Below, one piece after another: positions 25,030-36,900 of a stretch of 64,000 nucleotides of DNA. The first letter of the stretch is position 1. The number at the start of each line of letters is the position of its first letter. Source of the stretch: Desmodesmus armatus (taxonomy: Eukaryota; Chlorophyta; Chlorophyceae; Sphaeropleales; Scenedesmaceae); NCBI GenBank assembly GCA_007449985.2, contig VIIQ02000189.1, positions 1 through 64,000 of the forward strand. The letters are read 5' to 3'. The position numbers were made by a program, and so were the translations under genes. The notes beneath the pieces were generated by a model. The model searched no databases and was not told the origin of the DNA. It saw only the letters and a program-made list of their open reading frames with translations.

Positions 25030-26598
25030 ATGTCTGCTGCTGGGCAGTTGCACAAACGAGTAGGCCAGTTACTAAAGGAAGCTATAGGGCGTTTCAAAAG
25101 ACCCAAATTACAAACAAGGGACCAAGGCACACAGACATGGGACCAAGGCACACAGACTCACACTGACAGGTGAGGTCCCCTGGTCCTGCCCGCTTGCTGC
25201 TTACTTACGGTATCAAACACCACATGCCACAACCAGCTGACTCTGCTGCTTCTTTCTTCTACCTGCTGCTTTCAGGCCTGCAACGTCACTGCTGCAGCTG
25301 CCAGATGCCCTCCTGCTGGGCGTGCTGCAGCACTTGTCAGACGATCCCATCAGCTTGTGCAGCGCTGCCAGGGCCCACAGCAGGCTGCACCAGGCAGCTG
25401 TGCTGGCCCTCACCAGCATCAAGCTGTATATTGAGGACCAGGAGCACTTGGACAACTTCCTACTCTACCTCGATAGACATGGGCAGCATGTGGACAGCAT
25501 CTATCTATGCGGAGCAGATGACGAAATCGCATTTGACGACTACAATGGCCACATCCCAGATGATGAAGATGCCCCCGTGACCTTATACACCCTGCCGGCC
25601 AACTTGCAGCTGCGCAACCTGCAGTTGCACAACCTGTGCCTGCAGCTGCAGCAAAGTGAAGATGGTAAGCCTCATGATGGTTTCGGGGAGTTGTTGCGGG
25701 CCGGGACACCCATCAAGCAGTTGCGGCTTGACTCCTGCCTGTTGGAAGGCGATGATTGTCCTGAGGACGCCTTGGTAGCAGCCATAGCAGAGCTGCAAGA
25801 CCTTGAGCACCTCTGCATCAAGGAGTGCAAGGTTGTGGGGATTCGAAGCGGCGCTTATGATCGAACAGATCCCGAGTTTTATTGTGATGTGGCTCTGTTG
25901 AAGCCGTTGCAACAGCTTACGTATCTTGAACTCAACCGAATCGCACTGCATCCCTGGCACATGGAAGCAGATGTCAATTTGCAGGAGCTGACCCGTCTGG
26001 TTGATTTGCGGCTTGATTCTGAGTGTGAATCTATGCCTGCTGATGCACTAGCAGGTGTTTGCTGTTTGACCAGGCTAGACCTGTCGAGCGGCGGGGATAT
26101 TGATGCACATATCCTGGCTGGCAAAACCCTGCTGCAGCATCTGGCATTAACATTTATTGTTGCAGATAATGAAGAGTTGTTGTCCCAGCTGCAGCACATG
26201 CAGCAGCTTACATACCTGGATCTTCAGGGCACAATCAGTGCTGAGGATGAAGAGCATATCCCTCCTGCAGCAGCCTTCTCAGCACTGACAGCTAGCAGCA
26301 AGCTGCAGCACTTGAACATCAATTTGTGCCCGCAGGTGCCTGGAAGCACATCTTCCTTACTGGCAGGCAGCTGCCAGACCTAACATACCTAGATATTTCC
26401 GAAGTAAGAGAGCGCTCGGGTCGTTTTGTTGCAGCTCCTGAGGGCGCTAGCCTTGTCAGCTGCTGCCCTAACTTGCGGGAGATCAACACGGCCAACCTAC
26501 ATGGCAAGGCTCAGCTGTTGGACTCACTGCAGGGAGTGAGTGTTGCGCCATGCTTTGAGGTCGTAGGTATTCCGGGGTGGGGTTGTAGTCAGGTCTAG
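25030..26598 (+). CDS. F-box-like leucine-rich-repeat protein, paralogue 3 (one frame break)
   Basis: Exon 1 25030-25169 (MSAAGQLHKRVGQLL onward, basic, with a repeated DQGTQT motif), exon 2 25276-26598, joined in phase 2. Exon 2: F-box-like LLQLPDALLLGVLQHL, AARAHSRLHQAA, then LRRs (LEHLCIKEC, LTRLVDLRLDS, MQQLTYLDLQG). The frame is lost near 26330 and resumes as PAGAWKHIFLTGRQLPDL; restoring the frame (a net of one missing base) gives 487 residues, the same layout as paralogues 1, 2 and 4. Exon 1 is longer than in the paralogues and rich in Lys/Arg, which may mean a targeting or nuclear signal. Function inferred only. Confidence 0.75.
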
Positions 26599-27187
26599 TA
26601 CACGCTGTCTGCACCTTGGCACATGGATGGTTTGGCTGGACATGCAGCGAGGAAGGTGTTATGGCATTGTGTGGTTTCATTTTGCAGTATCAAGCTTGTG
26701 CCTGGTACACCTGCATGGGGCCGCGCCGAGAGCCTTTGCCATCGCATGTGCATGTGTGTCAGTGTTGACAGTGTTTTGTGGTGGGTGGCATATGCCAACA
26801 TCAGGTATGCACCTGAAGTACTGCCAGTGTGTTGGTTGATTGGTATGGGCTGGGTTGTCGTTCATCTTGACAATAAGAGTAGGGTCTGGGGTGAATGCAA
26901 GCCAGCTGTCGTTTGCTGAATGATCGTGTCTGACTGGGCAGTAGGTTCAAGCCTTTCTTTACACTGTGTTGAAGCGCATACGCCTCGAGATGTGTTGACG
27001 GCAGTTCCCACTGGGCGCCAGGTGCAGGAAGTGCACTGAGTGCTGGCATTGTCGCCACTCACTGTTAAGTGTGCATGATTCTGGCAGTGCCAGCTCAGCA
27101 TGGATTGTTGGGGACGCAGCAGTGAATGCATTCGTGTCACCATGTAAACCAGGAGGCACCAGGTCTGCTTTTTAAATGGCATGATGA

Positions 27188-27409
27188 GTGGCACCCATGT
27201 CTGACAGGGCGCATTTGAAGCTGCACTTGAAGTGCACCATGTGTCAATTGAAAGTGGACGCGTCCCATGCCAGACTGACAGACTACTTCAGCGGCCCAGC
27301 TACAGGAGTCAGGGCCTGGATCAAGGCAAAATCAAAGGGTGCTTACAGGTGCTTAGCATACAATTGCTGCTGTCCAGCCCAAGGCCGGCCAGTTGCAGGC
27401 GTACCTTAG
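27188..27409 (+). pseudogene. possible BED-type zinc-finger remnant (hAT-like)
   Basis: The 73-residue frame contains CTMCQLKVDASHARLTDYF followed by GPATGVRAW, which resembles the CX2C start and helix of BED fingers found at the N-terminus of hAT transposases. The expected His/Cys partner residues are not clear and no transposase core follows. A chance match is possible. Confidence 0.25.
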
Positions 27410-27504
27410 TGCAGGAATAGTTCTAGTGTAATAAGCTCTACTTGAAGGCCACCATTGCTGTTGGCTGGGTTGTCACTGGGCCAGCCACCATGGGACAAAC
27501 CGGT

Positions 27505-27720
27505 GAGTTACCGTTCCAGTAAAACATGGTTTACATGTGGTTTTACTGGTTTACAAACTGTTTACCCAACCGCCCAGCGTAAAACTGTTTTCATGTTGTA
27601 ATACCCAGGTAAAAGCGCGTAAAAGCGTGTGTAGATAGTTTTACGTTGACGGCGTCTGTGTAAACACCAACCGTCCAAGCGAAAACAGAGGTAATGCAAG
27701 TCAAAAACCTTTTACGTAAG
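27505..27720. repeat. GTAAAAC/GTTTAC-rich degenerate array (short)
   Basis: Repeated GTTTAC, GTAAAA and TTTTACG words at about 8-15 base spacing on both strands over roughly 200 bases. It is not a fixed-period tandem repeat. Confidence 0.65.
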
Positions 27721-27921
27721 GTAGTTGAAATGAGGCTAGGAGGCCGCGGGGCTAGGGCCAGGCCTTACGTCTCGTCTCTTCTTGAACGTATTATCGCTGC
27801 TATGTCAGTGGTGAATGCTGCCGAGTCAAAAGGACACAACCTCAGCTGACAGACCCTAACGGGTCAAACCTTCAGCCAACAAGCGCCTTGTTTCATACAG
27901 TACTCGGTTGCGGTCTGCCAC

Positions 27922-29003
27922 ATGTTTCATACTGAGCTTGGTTCCATCCGGTGGTGTCCTTCCGAAGCAGATCTGCAGCGGTTGAACTCTTTCCAAGCCT
28001 CTCAGGCCGCAGCTGCTTGCATGGCTGCTGCAACGTATAAGAATGTTACTGCTTCTGTCAGTGAGCGCTTGACTGGCTCGTCTCGTCTTCTTTCACCTGC
28101 AGCACCGTTGAGATCTCAGCAGCAGCAGTTCGTTTGTGTCGAAGGCTCAGATCGCTAGCATAGTGGCAGGAGTGCAACCAGCAGCAGTTTTTGAAGTTGA
28201 TGCACCAGCAACAGCTGTTGTCTGGCACCTATCAGTCCTGTCAGCAGTTCAACCGCCAGCTTGCTGCAGCAACCTTCAGCAGGGAGCTCCCAGCTGAGGC
28301 CCTGATGTGACCTCATTGTAACAGGTATGTCCAGCGTCTCAGCTCATATCAAAGGCATGTTCTGATGCATGTGCGGGCCATGCTGCCCACAGATGCCCAG
28401 CAAGGCCCAGCCCTCCCTTCCTGCAGAGGCCACCAGCAGCACCACACCCCTGCCTGCCACCCCTGGTGCGGTGGCTGCAAAGGCCACAATGCGTGTGCTG
28501 ATGGTTGCAGGGCTGAAGACGCCCCTCGTCTCAAGGCTGGGCTGCAGGGACTGTCAGCGGCAAGGATGTGCTGACTGTGAAGGTGAGATTGAGTGTTGCA
28601 GTAGCGCGCAGTCATGCGATGTTCAGTTGTATGATCAAAGTCTATGCAACTATTGCAGGGGCTTGCTTGATGCATGTGCAAAACGCTGCCTGCTGGAGCT
28701 GCCCTGCCTTGCTGTCAAAGAAGTACACGCTTCACAACCATGTCTGCTGGATAGCAAAGCTATGTGCATGAACGGTGGACAGCACAGCTACCCCTTGTCA
28801 GAGGTGGTCATGACGCCCTTGACTGCTGCCTGTGCTGCTGCCTATGCTGTGCCGTGCTGCCTATGATGCAGGTCAAGTGAAGCTGGTCGCGGCAGCCCCT
28901 TCACCCGTTCTTGTGGCTTTCGACTACAACGGAAGATCAACAGCTTCAACAACCCCTTCTCACTTGCAGAAGTGGTCAGCGACAACAGCACGCCAAGCTG
29001 CAG
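27922..29003 (+). other. possible split gene or decayed coding fragment, unknown function
   Basis: An open frame at 27922-28158 (78 residues, Ala/Ser/Gln-rich) is followed in another frame by QQFLKLMHQQQLLSGTYQ-like coding-quality sequence to about 28311. Another open stretch ends CRDCQRQGCADCE at a GTGAGA donor near 28580 in phase 1. A phase-1 acceptor near 28871 opens a frame with VLVAFDYNGRSTAS up to a GTGTGT donor near 29003. The matching phases make an expressed gene possible, but no family is recognised and the pieces may be unrelated. Confidence 0.22.
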
Positions 29004-29967
29004 GTGTGTAGGGAGCAGCACTTGTCAGTCGTGTGGGCACATTGTTGCAACAGACCTGTGTGCTGCATTGCAAGCAAGAAGGGCGCCGAGGTCCTGGAAT
29101 CAGTCAGTCCCCTCAGGGCTGTCCTTGCAAGCTCAACTCTGCAATGTGCTACATACACACATGCTACAGTTTGCAGTTCACTTGCGTCGCTATGTCTGAT
29201 TGCCTTTTTGAGGCAGTTCGTGTGCGTCCTGCAACCCTTGCATGCGGCCCTCCTGGGCCAGGTTGGTCACTGTGCACTACAAGCTTCACTAGCCTGACAC
29301 CCCCTGTTGTGCTGCACTGCAGGTGCCCTGACCAAATGCTGGAGTGGTTCTGCCCCCGTGTATGTGGATAGTCAGCAGCTGAGTGCACTGCCAGCATGAG
29401 TGAACTGGCGGCGTGAGTGGTTGCAGGGGCGTGGTGTGGTTGTGATGTGTTTCTGTACATCACGTCGTCACATATTGTATCACGAAACATTTGCAGACTT
29501 TCTGGCTCTGAGAAGCCCAAATGAAACCTGTTGTGGTGGCAGTACACTGTCGTTGGCGTCGAGTGGCAGTAGCTTTATGTAGGGTTGTTCTTGCAGCTGC
29601 CAGCCCACTGGCAAGTGCACACTTTCAATAGGATGCATGATATGCGCCAGTTGTGCCTCTTGGGCTGTGTCCCTCTGGTGTGCGTATGCAGATGTCTTGC
29701 TGCAAGAGCCTATAGGCTGGGTAGCGTGGCACTTGCAGTCTAATCTGTGAGTTTGGTAGCATCGTTGGTTGGACCAGCTGGCTGCTGTCAAGGCGTTGTA
29801 ACAGTGTCGGGCATGTATGAGCTGCTCTGAAGTGGGTGGCCACCCATGGGTCACAGCGGGAGAGCAGCGGTTCGTTTACTGTGGCCTGAATGGATCTGTG
29901 TAGTGCTACAGTACAAGCAGCTGCTCGCAAATGCACCAGCAAATGCACCAGAATGCACAGTGACACA

Positions 29968-30350
29968 GGGTTGGCAAACAGTTTACCCATTTGCAGTAAA
30001 ACGGTTTGCAGGTGTAAAACATTGTAAGTAAACTGTTTACTTGTGTAAATCAACGTGTAAAGCGCATGTAAAACAGTGTTTACATCGTAAAACAAGGTAA
30101 ACAGTTTTACATTTGACAGCTGATTGTAAACCCATTTTGACAGGCGCTGTAAACCGAGGTTTACCAAAAACACGACGTATTACACGTGTAAAGCATGTTT
30201 TACGCAGTGTTTTACCTGAGTTTACATGCCTGGTGATGACAGTTTACATCTGTAAACATGCCCCGTGTTTACATTGTTTTTACGCGGTGCCGTTGGAATA
30301 TTACGCTTGTTTTACGCCAACCGTACAATGTTTTACGCCGGAAAACAGTT
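29968..30350. repeat. GTAAAC/GTTTAC-rich degenerate array (long)
   Basis: About 380 bases packed with GTAAAC, GTTTAC, GTAAAA and TTTTACG words in both orientations, usually 8-14 bases apart. The base composition differs sharply from the flanks. No open frame of note. Confidence 0.75.
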
Positions 30351-30586
30351 GAATGTCCCGTAGTGAGCCTGGCACCCACCCTAGGGTTTGAAACGGTCAA
30401 CGGCCAGATTTGAGCTGCACATCATAGCGATCACGTCACATATTTTACTGATTAACATTTATTCTCACATCCGCATCGGCTCTCGTGTCATCCTCTCGCG
30501 ACACCACTTGATCAGTTCGTCGGTGCTGCTGTCTCCTACCGTCCCTGAAGTCCCACATACCACTTCCTGCGTTCTTTAAGGAAGCT

Positions 30587-32103
30587 ATGGTACGCCCCAG
30601 AAGGGCTTGCAGAGGCCCCAAGGATGAAGTAGTTGCTGCCAGGTGGGTTTGGCATGATCTGCTGCTGTAGTAGCATCACCAGCAGAAGGGAGGCCATCTG
30701 CTTGCAGCAGCACCGATTCAAAACAGGCAGCTATACCTTTTTCCAAAAAAAATTGGCAACACATCAAGCAAGATGACTACTGCTATGGTTGCTGACTGTC
30801 TGTTGCTCTCATGCTGCTGTTCCTGCAGTGGCTCGCCGTCTCTCCTGCAGCTGCCGGACCCCTTCTGCTGGTGGTGCTGCAGTTCTGTGCTGACGACCCC
30901 TCCAGCATGTGCAGTGCTGCCATCGCCCACAGCAGGCTGCACCAGGCAGCTGTGCTGGCCCTCACCAGCATCACAGCAGATGTGGAAGACGACCAGGAGC
31001 GGTTGGACAGCCTGCTGCTGTACCTACAGAAGCATGGGCAGCATGTGGACAGCATCACTGTTACTGGTGATATCGACATCGATGAATTGGATGAAGACAA
31101 GGTCGACATTTCAGTCACCCTCCACAAGTTCCCCGCCAACTTGCAGCTGCACAGCCTTGAGTGCAACAACATGGACATCGTGCAGAGTCTGCAAAACCCT
31201 GATGGCTTTCGGATGGTACTGGACCCAGGGGCATCTCTGAAGCATCTGCGGTTGGAGGAGTGCTTCCTGAATGGGGGTGTCTATATGTCGGAGGGCATAG
31301 CAGGCGCGTTGAAGCAGCTGACCACGCTTGAGCACCTCTGCATCAAGGGCTGCAGGTCTGACACTTATGATAATGACATATGTGTTGTGGCTTGCACTGA
31401 CGAAATGTTCGAAGCGCTGACGCAGCTCACGTATCTTGAGCTGTCTGACGTCTTGTTGCACCATTGTGATGAAGCAGAGCGGCCAGCAGAGCCGAACCTG
31501 CAAGCTCTGACCCGTCTGGTTGACCTGCGGTTGAGTTCCTATCAGGATGATGTTGCGAGTGTTGACATGTTATCAGGGTTGTGTCGCCTTACACGCCTGG
31601 ATTTGGCAAACTTTGAGGGCTTGGATGCAGGTGTCTTAGCAGGCAAGACATTGCTGCAGCACCTTGATTTGTGGTGCTATATGACAAATGAGCGTGCCGA
31701 TGCTGCAGAGCTTCTGTCACAGCTACAGCCCTTGCAGCAGCTGACCCACTTGAGCTTGGCCCATTGCTGGTCTCACCTTGAGGAGGGCAGTATTCCCCCA
31801 GCAGCAGCATTTTCAGCGCTAACAGCCAGCAGCAAGCTGCACTACCTTAGCATCAAGGGGTGCACGGTGCCAACAGGTGCTTGGCAGCACATGTTCCCTG
31901 CTGGCAGGCAGCTGCCGCAACTGAGGCGGCTGGACCTATCTTTTGTCAAAACAGCCTCGGGTGGCAAGGCTACGGCTCCGGAAGGGAGTGGCATTGTTCA
32001 GTGTTGTCCTGGGTTGGAAACCCTTGATATTTCTGGGTTGCGCTGCACTGCAAAGCAGTTGGCACCGTTGAAAAAGCTGAAAGGCCTGGATGTGCATAAG
32101 TAG
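30587..32103 (+). CDS. F-box-like leucine-rich-repeat protein, paralogue 4 (one frame break)
   Basis: Exon 1 30587-30642 (MVRPRRACRGPKDEVVAA), exon 2 30829-32103, joined in phase 2. Exon 2 begins SLLQLPDP, then loses frame at 30857-30862 in a CCCC run; one more base continues as LLLVVLQFCADDP and the remaining 430 residues are unbroken. LRR motifs include LEHLCIKGC, LTYLELSDV, LTRLDLANF, LQQLTHLSLAHCW and LRRLDLSFV. Predicted length 443 residues. The paralogues prove where the frame should run. Likely ubiquitin-ligase adaptor or other protein-interaction role, by family resemblance only. Confidence 0.77.
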
Positions 32104-33905
32104 TACCATCAAGCAGTGCTGATGTGCTGCAGGGCACAATTTGCTACTGCTGTTGCTGTTGTGCATCAGGTGGAGTGTTGTGCGGAGGTGGTATGCGGCA
32201 TTATCTTGAACACACATGGTGGTGTGAACAATTGTTGCTTCTGCCTTGCTTCTGTTGTTATTGTTGTTGTAGTAGCTACGCAGTCACAATGGGGGCACCT
32301 CCTTCGGTTGGTGCTTGGGCATGGTGCGCAACCAGTCATTGCCGCTGACTTGTGTTGCACCGAGCATACCTGTTGACTCTGCTGGGTATATCTGATAGTG
32401 CCGCATCTGTCGTGTCAGTGTGTTGGTGCTGTTGGTGTGGGCGGCTCACACCGTGGGAGGCCACAAGGCAGGCGACAAAGCTGCAGTCGAGTGTTGATGA
32501 GTGCATCAGCTGATCCAATGCCGCCCGACGGCAGGCTGCCACATCCCAGCTGGTCACTGGCTCTGGTAGCTGATGTTGGTGCTGGCTTTTCATTGTCATG
32601 ACATGAGTCTCAGCTATCTGTTTGTTTATTAAAAAAAAGGAGGGAAGGGGAGATGGAACTGCCGCTGCATATGCTGCCACTGTGCTGTCATTCCCTCATT
32701 ACTGGATACTTTCACCACATAGTGGTACTCTCCAGACCTAGTTAACTGCCGAAGCCGAAGCTTGGTATCACCACGCGTGAAGGGTAAACCACCGAAACCC
32801 CTTCACCACTGCAAGCCGCTACAAGGGTGGGCGGACATCACAGCCTGGCCAGTGTCTTTGCCAGCATTCGATCCCCAGACCTTGCGATCTGAAGACCACC
32901 GACATACTGTAATGGGCTATCGGCGTTATTCAAGCCATGATGGGCACCATAGTTGGGGGTTTGAGATAATTGGTGATTGTGCATTATTTGCATTAATGGA
33001 TTGGTGTGCCCGGTTGCCAATGGTCGGCAGCTTAAGTCCCGAATTGACGGGGCCTCTTGTAACACACACACACATTATTTGGGGCCTTGCACCACTGAGT
33101 TTTGGTGGCGCCTATGTTACTTTGGGGGGCATAATGGATTGGTGTGCCCGGTTGCCAATGGTCGGCAGCTTAAGTCCCGAATTGACGGGGCCTCTTGTAA
33201 CAAATCACACACACACACCACTGACTGCACCCTGTGCGCAAAGGCTGTCTGTCACGCAGTCAGTGACTGCGCATGATGACGAGTCTGTCACGCAGTCACT
33301 GAGTTGCTTGCACATGCTTGCATGTCAGTTAACTCTGTGTGTATCGCAGGAACTTGCTGAAAAAGGCAGGTCACAGGTGGCGCCTTGTTACTTTTGGGGG
33401 GATAATGGATTGGTGTCCCCGGTTGCCACTGGTCGGCAGCTTATGGTCTGGATTGACAGGCCCCAATGTAACACAAATCATCATCATCACTGAGTGACTG
33501 CGCATGATGACGAGTAAAATATGTATCGTTGATTAAAGCCAAAGGAATATGGATAGTGGAGTGGAAGACTGGCCACCCCCCAGCCTGACTTTCGGCGGCG
33601 CAAGTGAGGGCATCGGCCAGCAGTTTGCTCAGGTCGAAGAAAACAGCCTGAAGGATGCAATTTCTGGATGCTGACTCAAGATTCAGGGGGGGGGACTGTT
33701 TCTCCGTCTAATCACAATGAAAATAACACCCAGAGCTGAGAACAGGCCCATTTCCCTGCAGAGTGGGGCTAACAGTTCAGGCTGTTGAGGGGCTACCTGC
33801 CAGTGCCAACCTTTGACACTCGATTCTAGCTGGGTCAGTGCCCAAAGCATGTGCACTCTTCGACTCCACCCTTGCACCCTGAACGCATGTTCACAAATGT
33901 CACCA
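32104..33905. other. intergenic between convergent LRR paralogue 4 and dynein chain gene
   Basis: No gene supported. Holds a roughly 138-bp repeat family (32.99-33.48 kb). The 243-residue frame at 32762-33493 runs through the repeats and is a by-product. Confidence 0.5.
32993..33480 (+). repeat. three copies of a TAATGGATTGGTGTGCCCGG repeat
   Basis: Copies at about 32993-33077, 33131-33208 and 33403-33475 share GTTGCCAATGGTCGGCAGCT and a GTAACACA-type end. The first two are nearly identical and 138 bp apart; the third is diverged. Between copies two and three is a GTCACGCAGTCA / TGACTGCGCATGATGACGAG repeat. Confidence 0.8.
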
Positions 33906-36900
33906 TCACCAGCATGCCACCAAGCCTTGCAGAGCCTCCAATTCCTTCTGCTGTCCACCCTGGCCCTCACTTCCCCACCCCGCACCAAGCTGGTACAGGC
34001 AGCTGCTGCCGTCACTGAACCCCACTGCCACCGCCACCTTGGCACCCTGACCCTGCTGGCCCTTCCGACTGCTACTGCTGTTGTGCTGGCTGCCTAGGCT
34101 CCTCTCACCAGCAGCACCCCTGCTGCTGCTGCCTGCAGTCAAGTTGCTTGAGGTCAGCACAGCACAGCTGCCGGCGGCCATGCTGAGCACCTCCATGCAG
34201 CAAGGCATGACTCCTGCTACACCACTGCTCGTGCTGCTGCTTTGGCCACCAGTGCCAGCCGCCGCCTGCTGAGCATCCTGCAAGGCAGTGCCACTGCTGC
34301 TGGTGCTGCTGCTGTAGTGCTGGCTGCGCAGGGCCACAAAAGCAGCCGGCTGCGGCAGTGGGCTGGCTAAGCGGAAGGCCACCAGGTTGCCGCTGCTGCT
34401 GTAGCTGCTGCCAAAGACTGCCACGAAAGCACAGGACTGAGGCAGCCACCTGCAGACAAGCACGTGATGTTCAACCTTGTCACAAGGCGTGACGACGCTT
34501 GACAGCCAGAGGGTCAGCAGCACACGGTTTCAAACTCTGCTTTCTCAACACACTGCCACCACCACCAACACATTTGAGTGACAGACATGACGAGCGACCC
34601 ATGCAGCAGCACCCACCTCACAGCCACAACAGCAGCACCCTCTGGCTGTTGCCACACCCAGACAGGCCTCGATCGCTTCAGGCTGAACAGTGCCAGGCGC
34701 CCGCAGCTGTGACCCGCCAGCATCGCATCCGGCAGCAGCGGACACACCGCCAGGCTTGTGACAGCCCCCACCAGCCCCCGGCATCCTCCTCTCCCCAGCC
34801 ACACAATGACCCTCCATTGCGTAGCAGCTGCTGCTCTCTGCTGTCAGCGGACCCTGCAAGCCTTACGGAGGTACCCCTGCCTGCATCTGGGACTGTAGAT
34901 GTATCACCGGGGGACCCCGAGCGTGCTGCAAACGACCCAGTCACCCCCGGCCACCATTGCACTGACGTGTACTGGTGGGGAGGGGTGGTCAGTGCAGCAC
35001 CTAAACCTGCACCCTTGAGGACCCTGCCGCCAGCGCTGCCCACGAGCAGCTGCTGTGTGGTGCCTGGCAGCATCAGCAGGCAGAAGCCAGCCTGCACCTC
35101 CTGCTGCTGCTTGCTGAGCATGCTGCTGCTGCTGCTGCTGACATCGGGTGCTGCCTTTGTGCCCGCTTGGCTGGCTGTTATGGTGGCTGCTGGGGCTGGT
35201 GCTCGTTTCAGGTGGGGTGGCTTCACCACGTCCATGCCCAGCGGCAGTCCCTCACATACCTTGACCAGCCAAACACGGCTGCCTGTGCACACATAGCAAC
35301 ACACGGCACAGGGGGTTGCTGGGCTCATCAATACGCAGTGGCAGTTCAAAAGCAGTAACATTATCACTCTTTGTGTTGCTGGAGTGTGCGTCAGGTTGTA
35401 GGGTAAGTTGCACAGTGGCAGCATGTTTGAGACGGCATCTGCATACAGCATGCATGCCGCTGCAGTGCGCCGAGATTTCACAGGCAGCCACAGGCTGGCA
35501 GGCTGTGCTCTGTTGCTGGCACTGAACTGCAGCCCCATCACGCAAGACACCAGATACTATATGCTCCTGTGCCGCATACCGCTCACCTGTCCGCATGCCC
35601 AGGTCTGTCACCGCCACATCGCTGCCTGCACCCCCCATCATCACACTGTACAGCGTCACACAGCCCCCAGCAGACAGCACCACCAGCCGACACACCGGGC
35701 CCCCTCCAGCGCTACCACCACCACCTGATGATGAACTGGCCACTGCTGACAGGGCAACTACACCACCAGCTGCAAGACCAGCATCTTGCAGCACCATGCT
35801 GGCGGCTGCACCCTGCAACTGCTGCATATGGCTGCTGTCATGGGTGCTGCTGTTGTGTGAGGTTGAGGCTGAAGATTTTGCAGGAGCTGCTGCTGCGGCC
35901 CCTGACGCAGCTTCACTGTGAGCTGCTGCTGTTGCAAAGCCGTCCCTGGCCAGGAATGGCACCTCAGTGCTGTATGAGGGCCGTCTGGCCGGGACCAGGA
36001 GTGCTGTAGGCTGCTGCTGTTGCTGCGTGCCACGCAACGACTGGGGGCCTGTACGTATGCCCTGTGCTGCTGCGCTGTGTGCTGCATTTGGTTCTGCCAG
36101 GTCCCAGCAGCAGATGCCTCCCTCCTCCATTCCTGCAGCAGGACAGTAAGCGATGTGTGCATGTCTGTAGAGCCACCCTCAAATCGCGGCGAGCCGAGAC
36201 ACCATTCTTACGGCGGTCACTTTTCGGGAGGGGACCAATGACAGTCAGCGTCATGTGGTGAAGAATGCACATGGGTACTGGTCAGGTGCTGTGACCTGCA
36301 ACTGCACTCAGCTTGTCAACCAAGTACGTCCAGCTCTACACAAGTTGTCCATGTTGTGGATGTGGGCTAGCAGGCAGTCTGGCGATATGTTCATCGCATG
36401 CCTCCGCACCCATCATAGCCACCCACCTGCAAATACCAACGTTGCAGCTGCCTCCCCAGCACCCCAGCAGCAACAGGTAGGCTTCCCCTCACTCACAAGC
36501 AGCTGCAACACGCCATGCGGCACACTGACGTCACCCTGCACCCCCGCCACCACTGCTGCAGGTGCCGCTGCTGCAGCTGGTGGCTGTGTGCTGGCCGCCA
36601 ACAGGTCCCACACACAAAGACACCCCAGGCCTGCAAGGCCGTGCTGTAGCTCCCCTGCTGCTGCTGCTGCTGCTGCTGCCGGCATCACCACAGGGCCATA
36701 GCAAGCCAGCAACAGGTGGCTGCTGGAGGCGACGGCAGCAATGGCAGCGGCGGCTGAAATCGCTGCTGCCGCCGCTGCTGCTGCTTGAGGCGTCGGGGGC
36801 CCTGCTAGTGCTATCACAGGCCGCCCTGCGAGGAGATCGCCCGCCGAACGGCTCGCCAGCTGCAGCTCTCCTGACAGTAGCGGCTGCATGCTGCTGCTGC

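Larger units (their letters stand above)
26599..30586. other. region without a secure gene between LRR paralogues 3 and 4
   Basis: Contains two GTAAA/TTTAC arrays, a possible BED-finger remnant and a possible split gene, listed separately. The remainder shows only short frames without motifs. Confidence 0.4.

Noticed and set aside
32762..33493. 243-residue open frame
   Set aside because: Runs through the 138-bp repeats; its internal protein repeats are by-products of DNA repeats.
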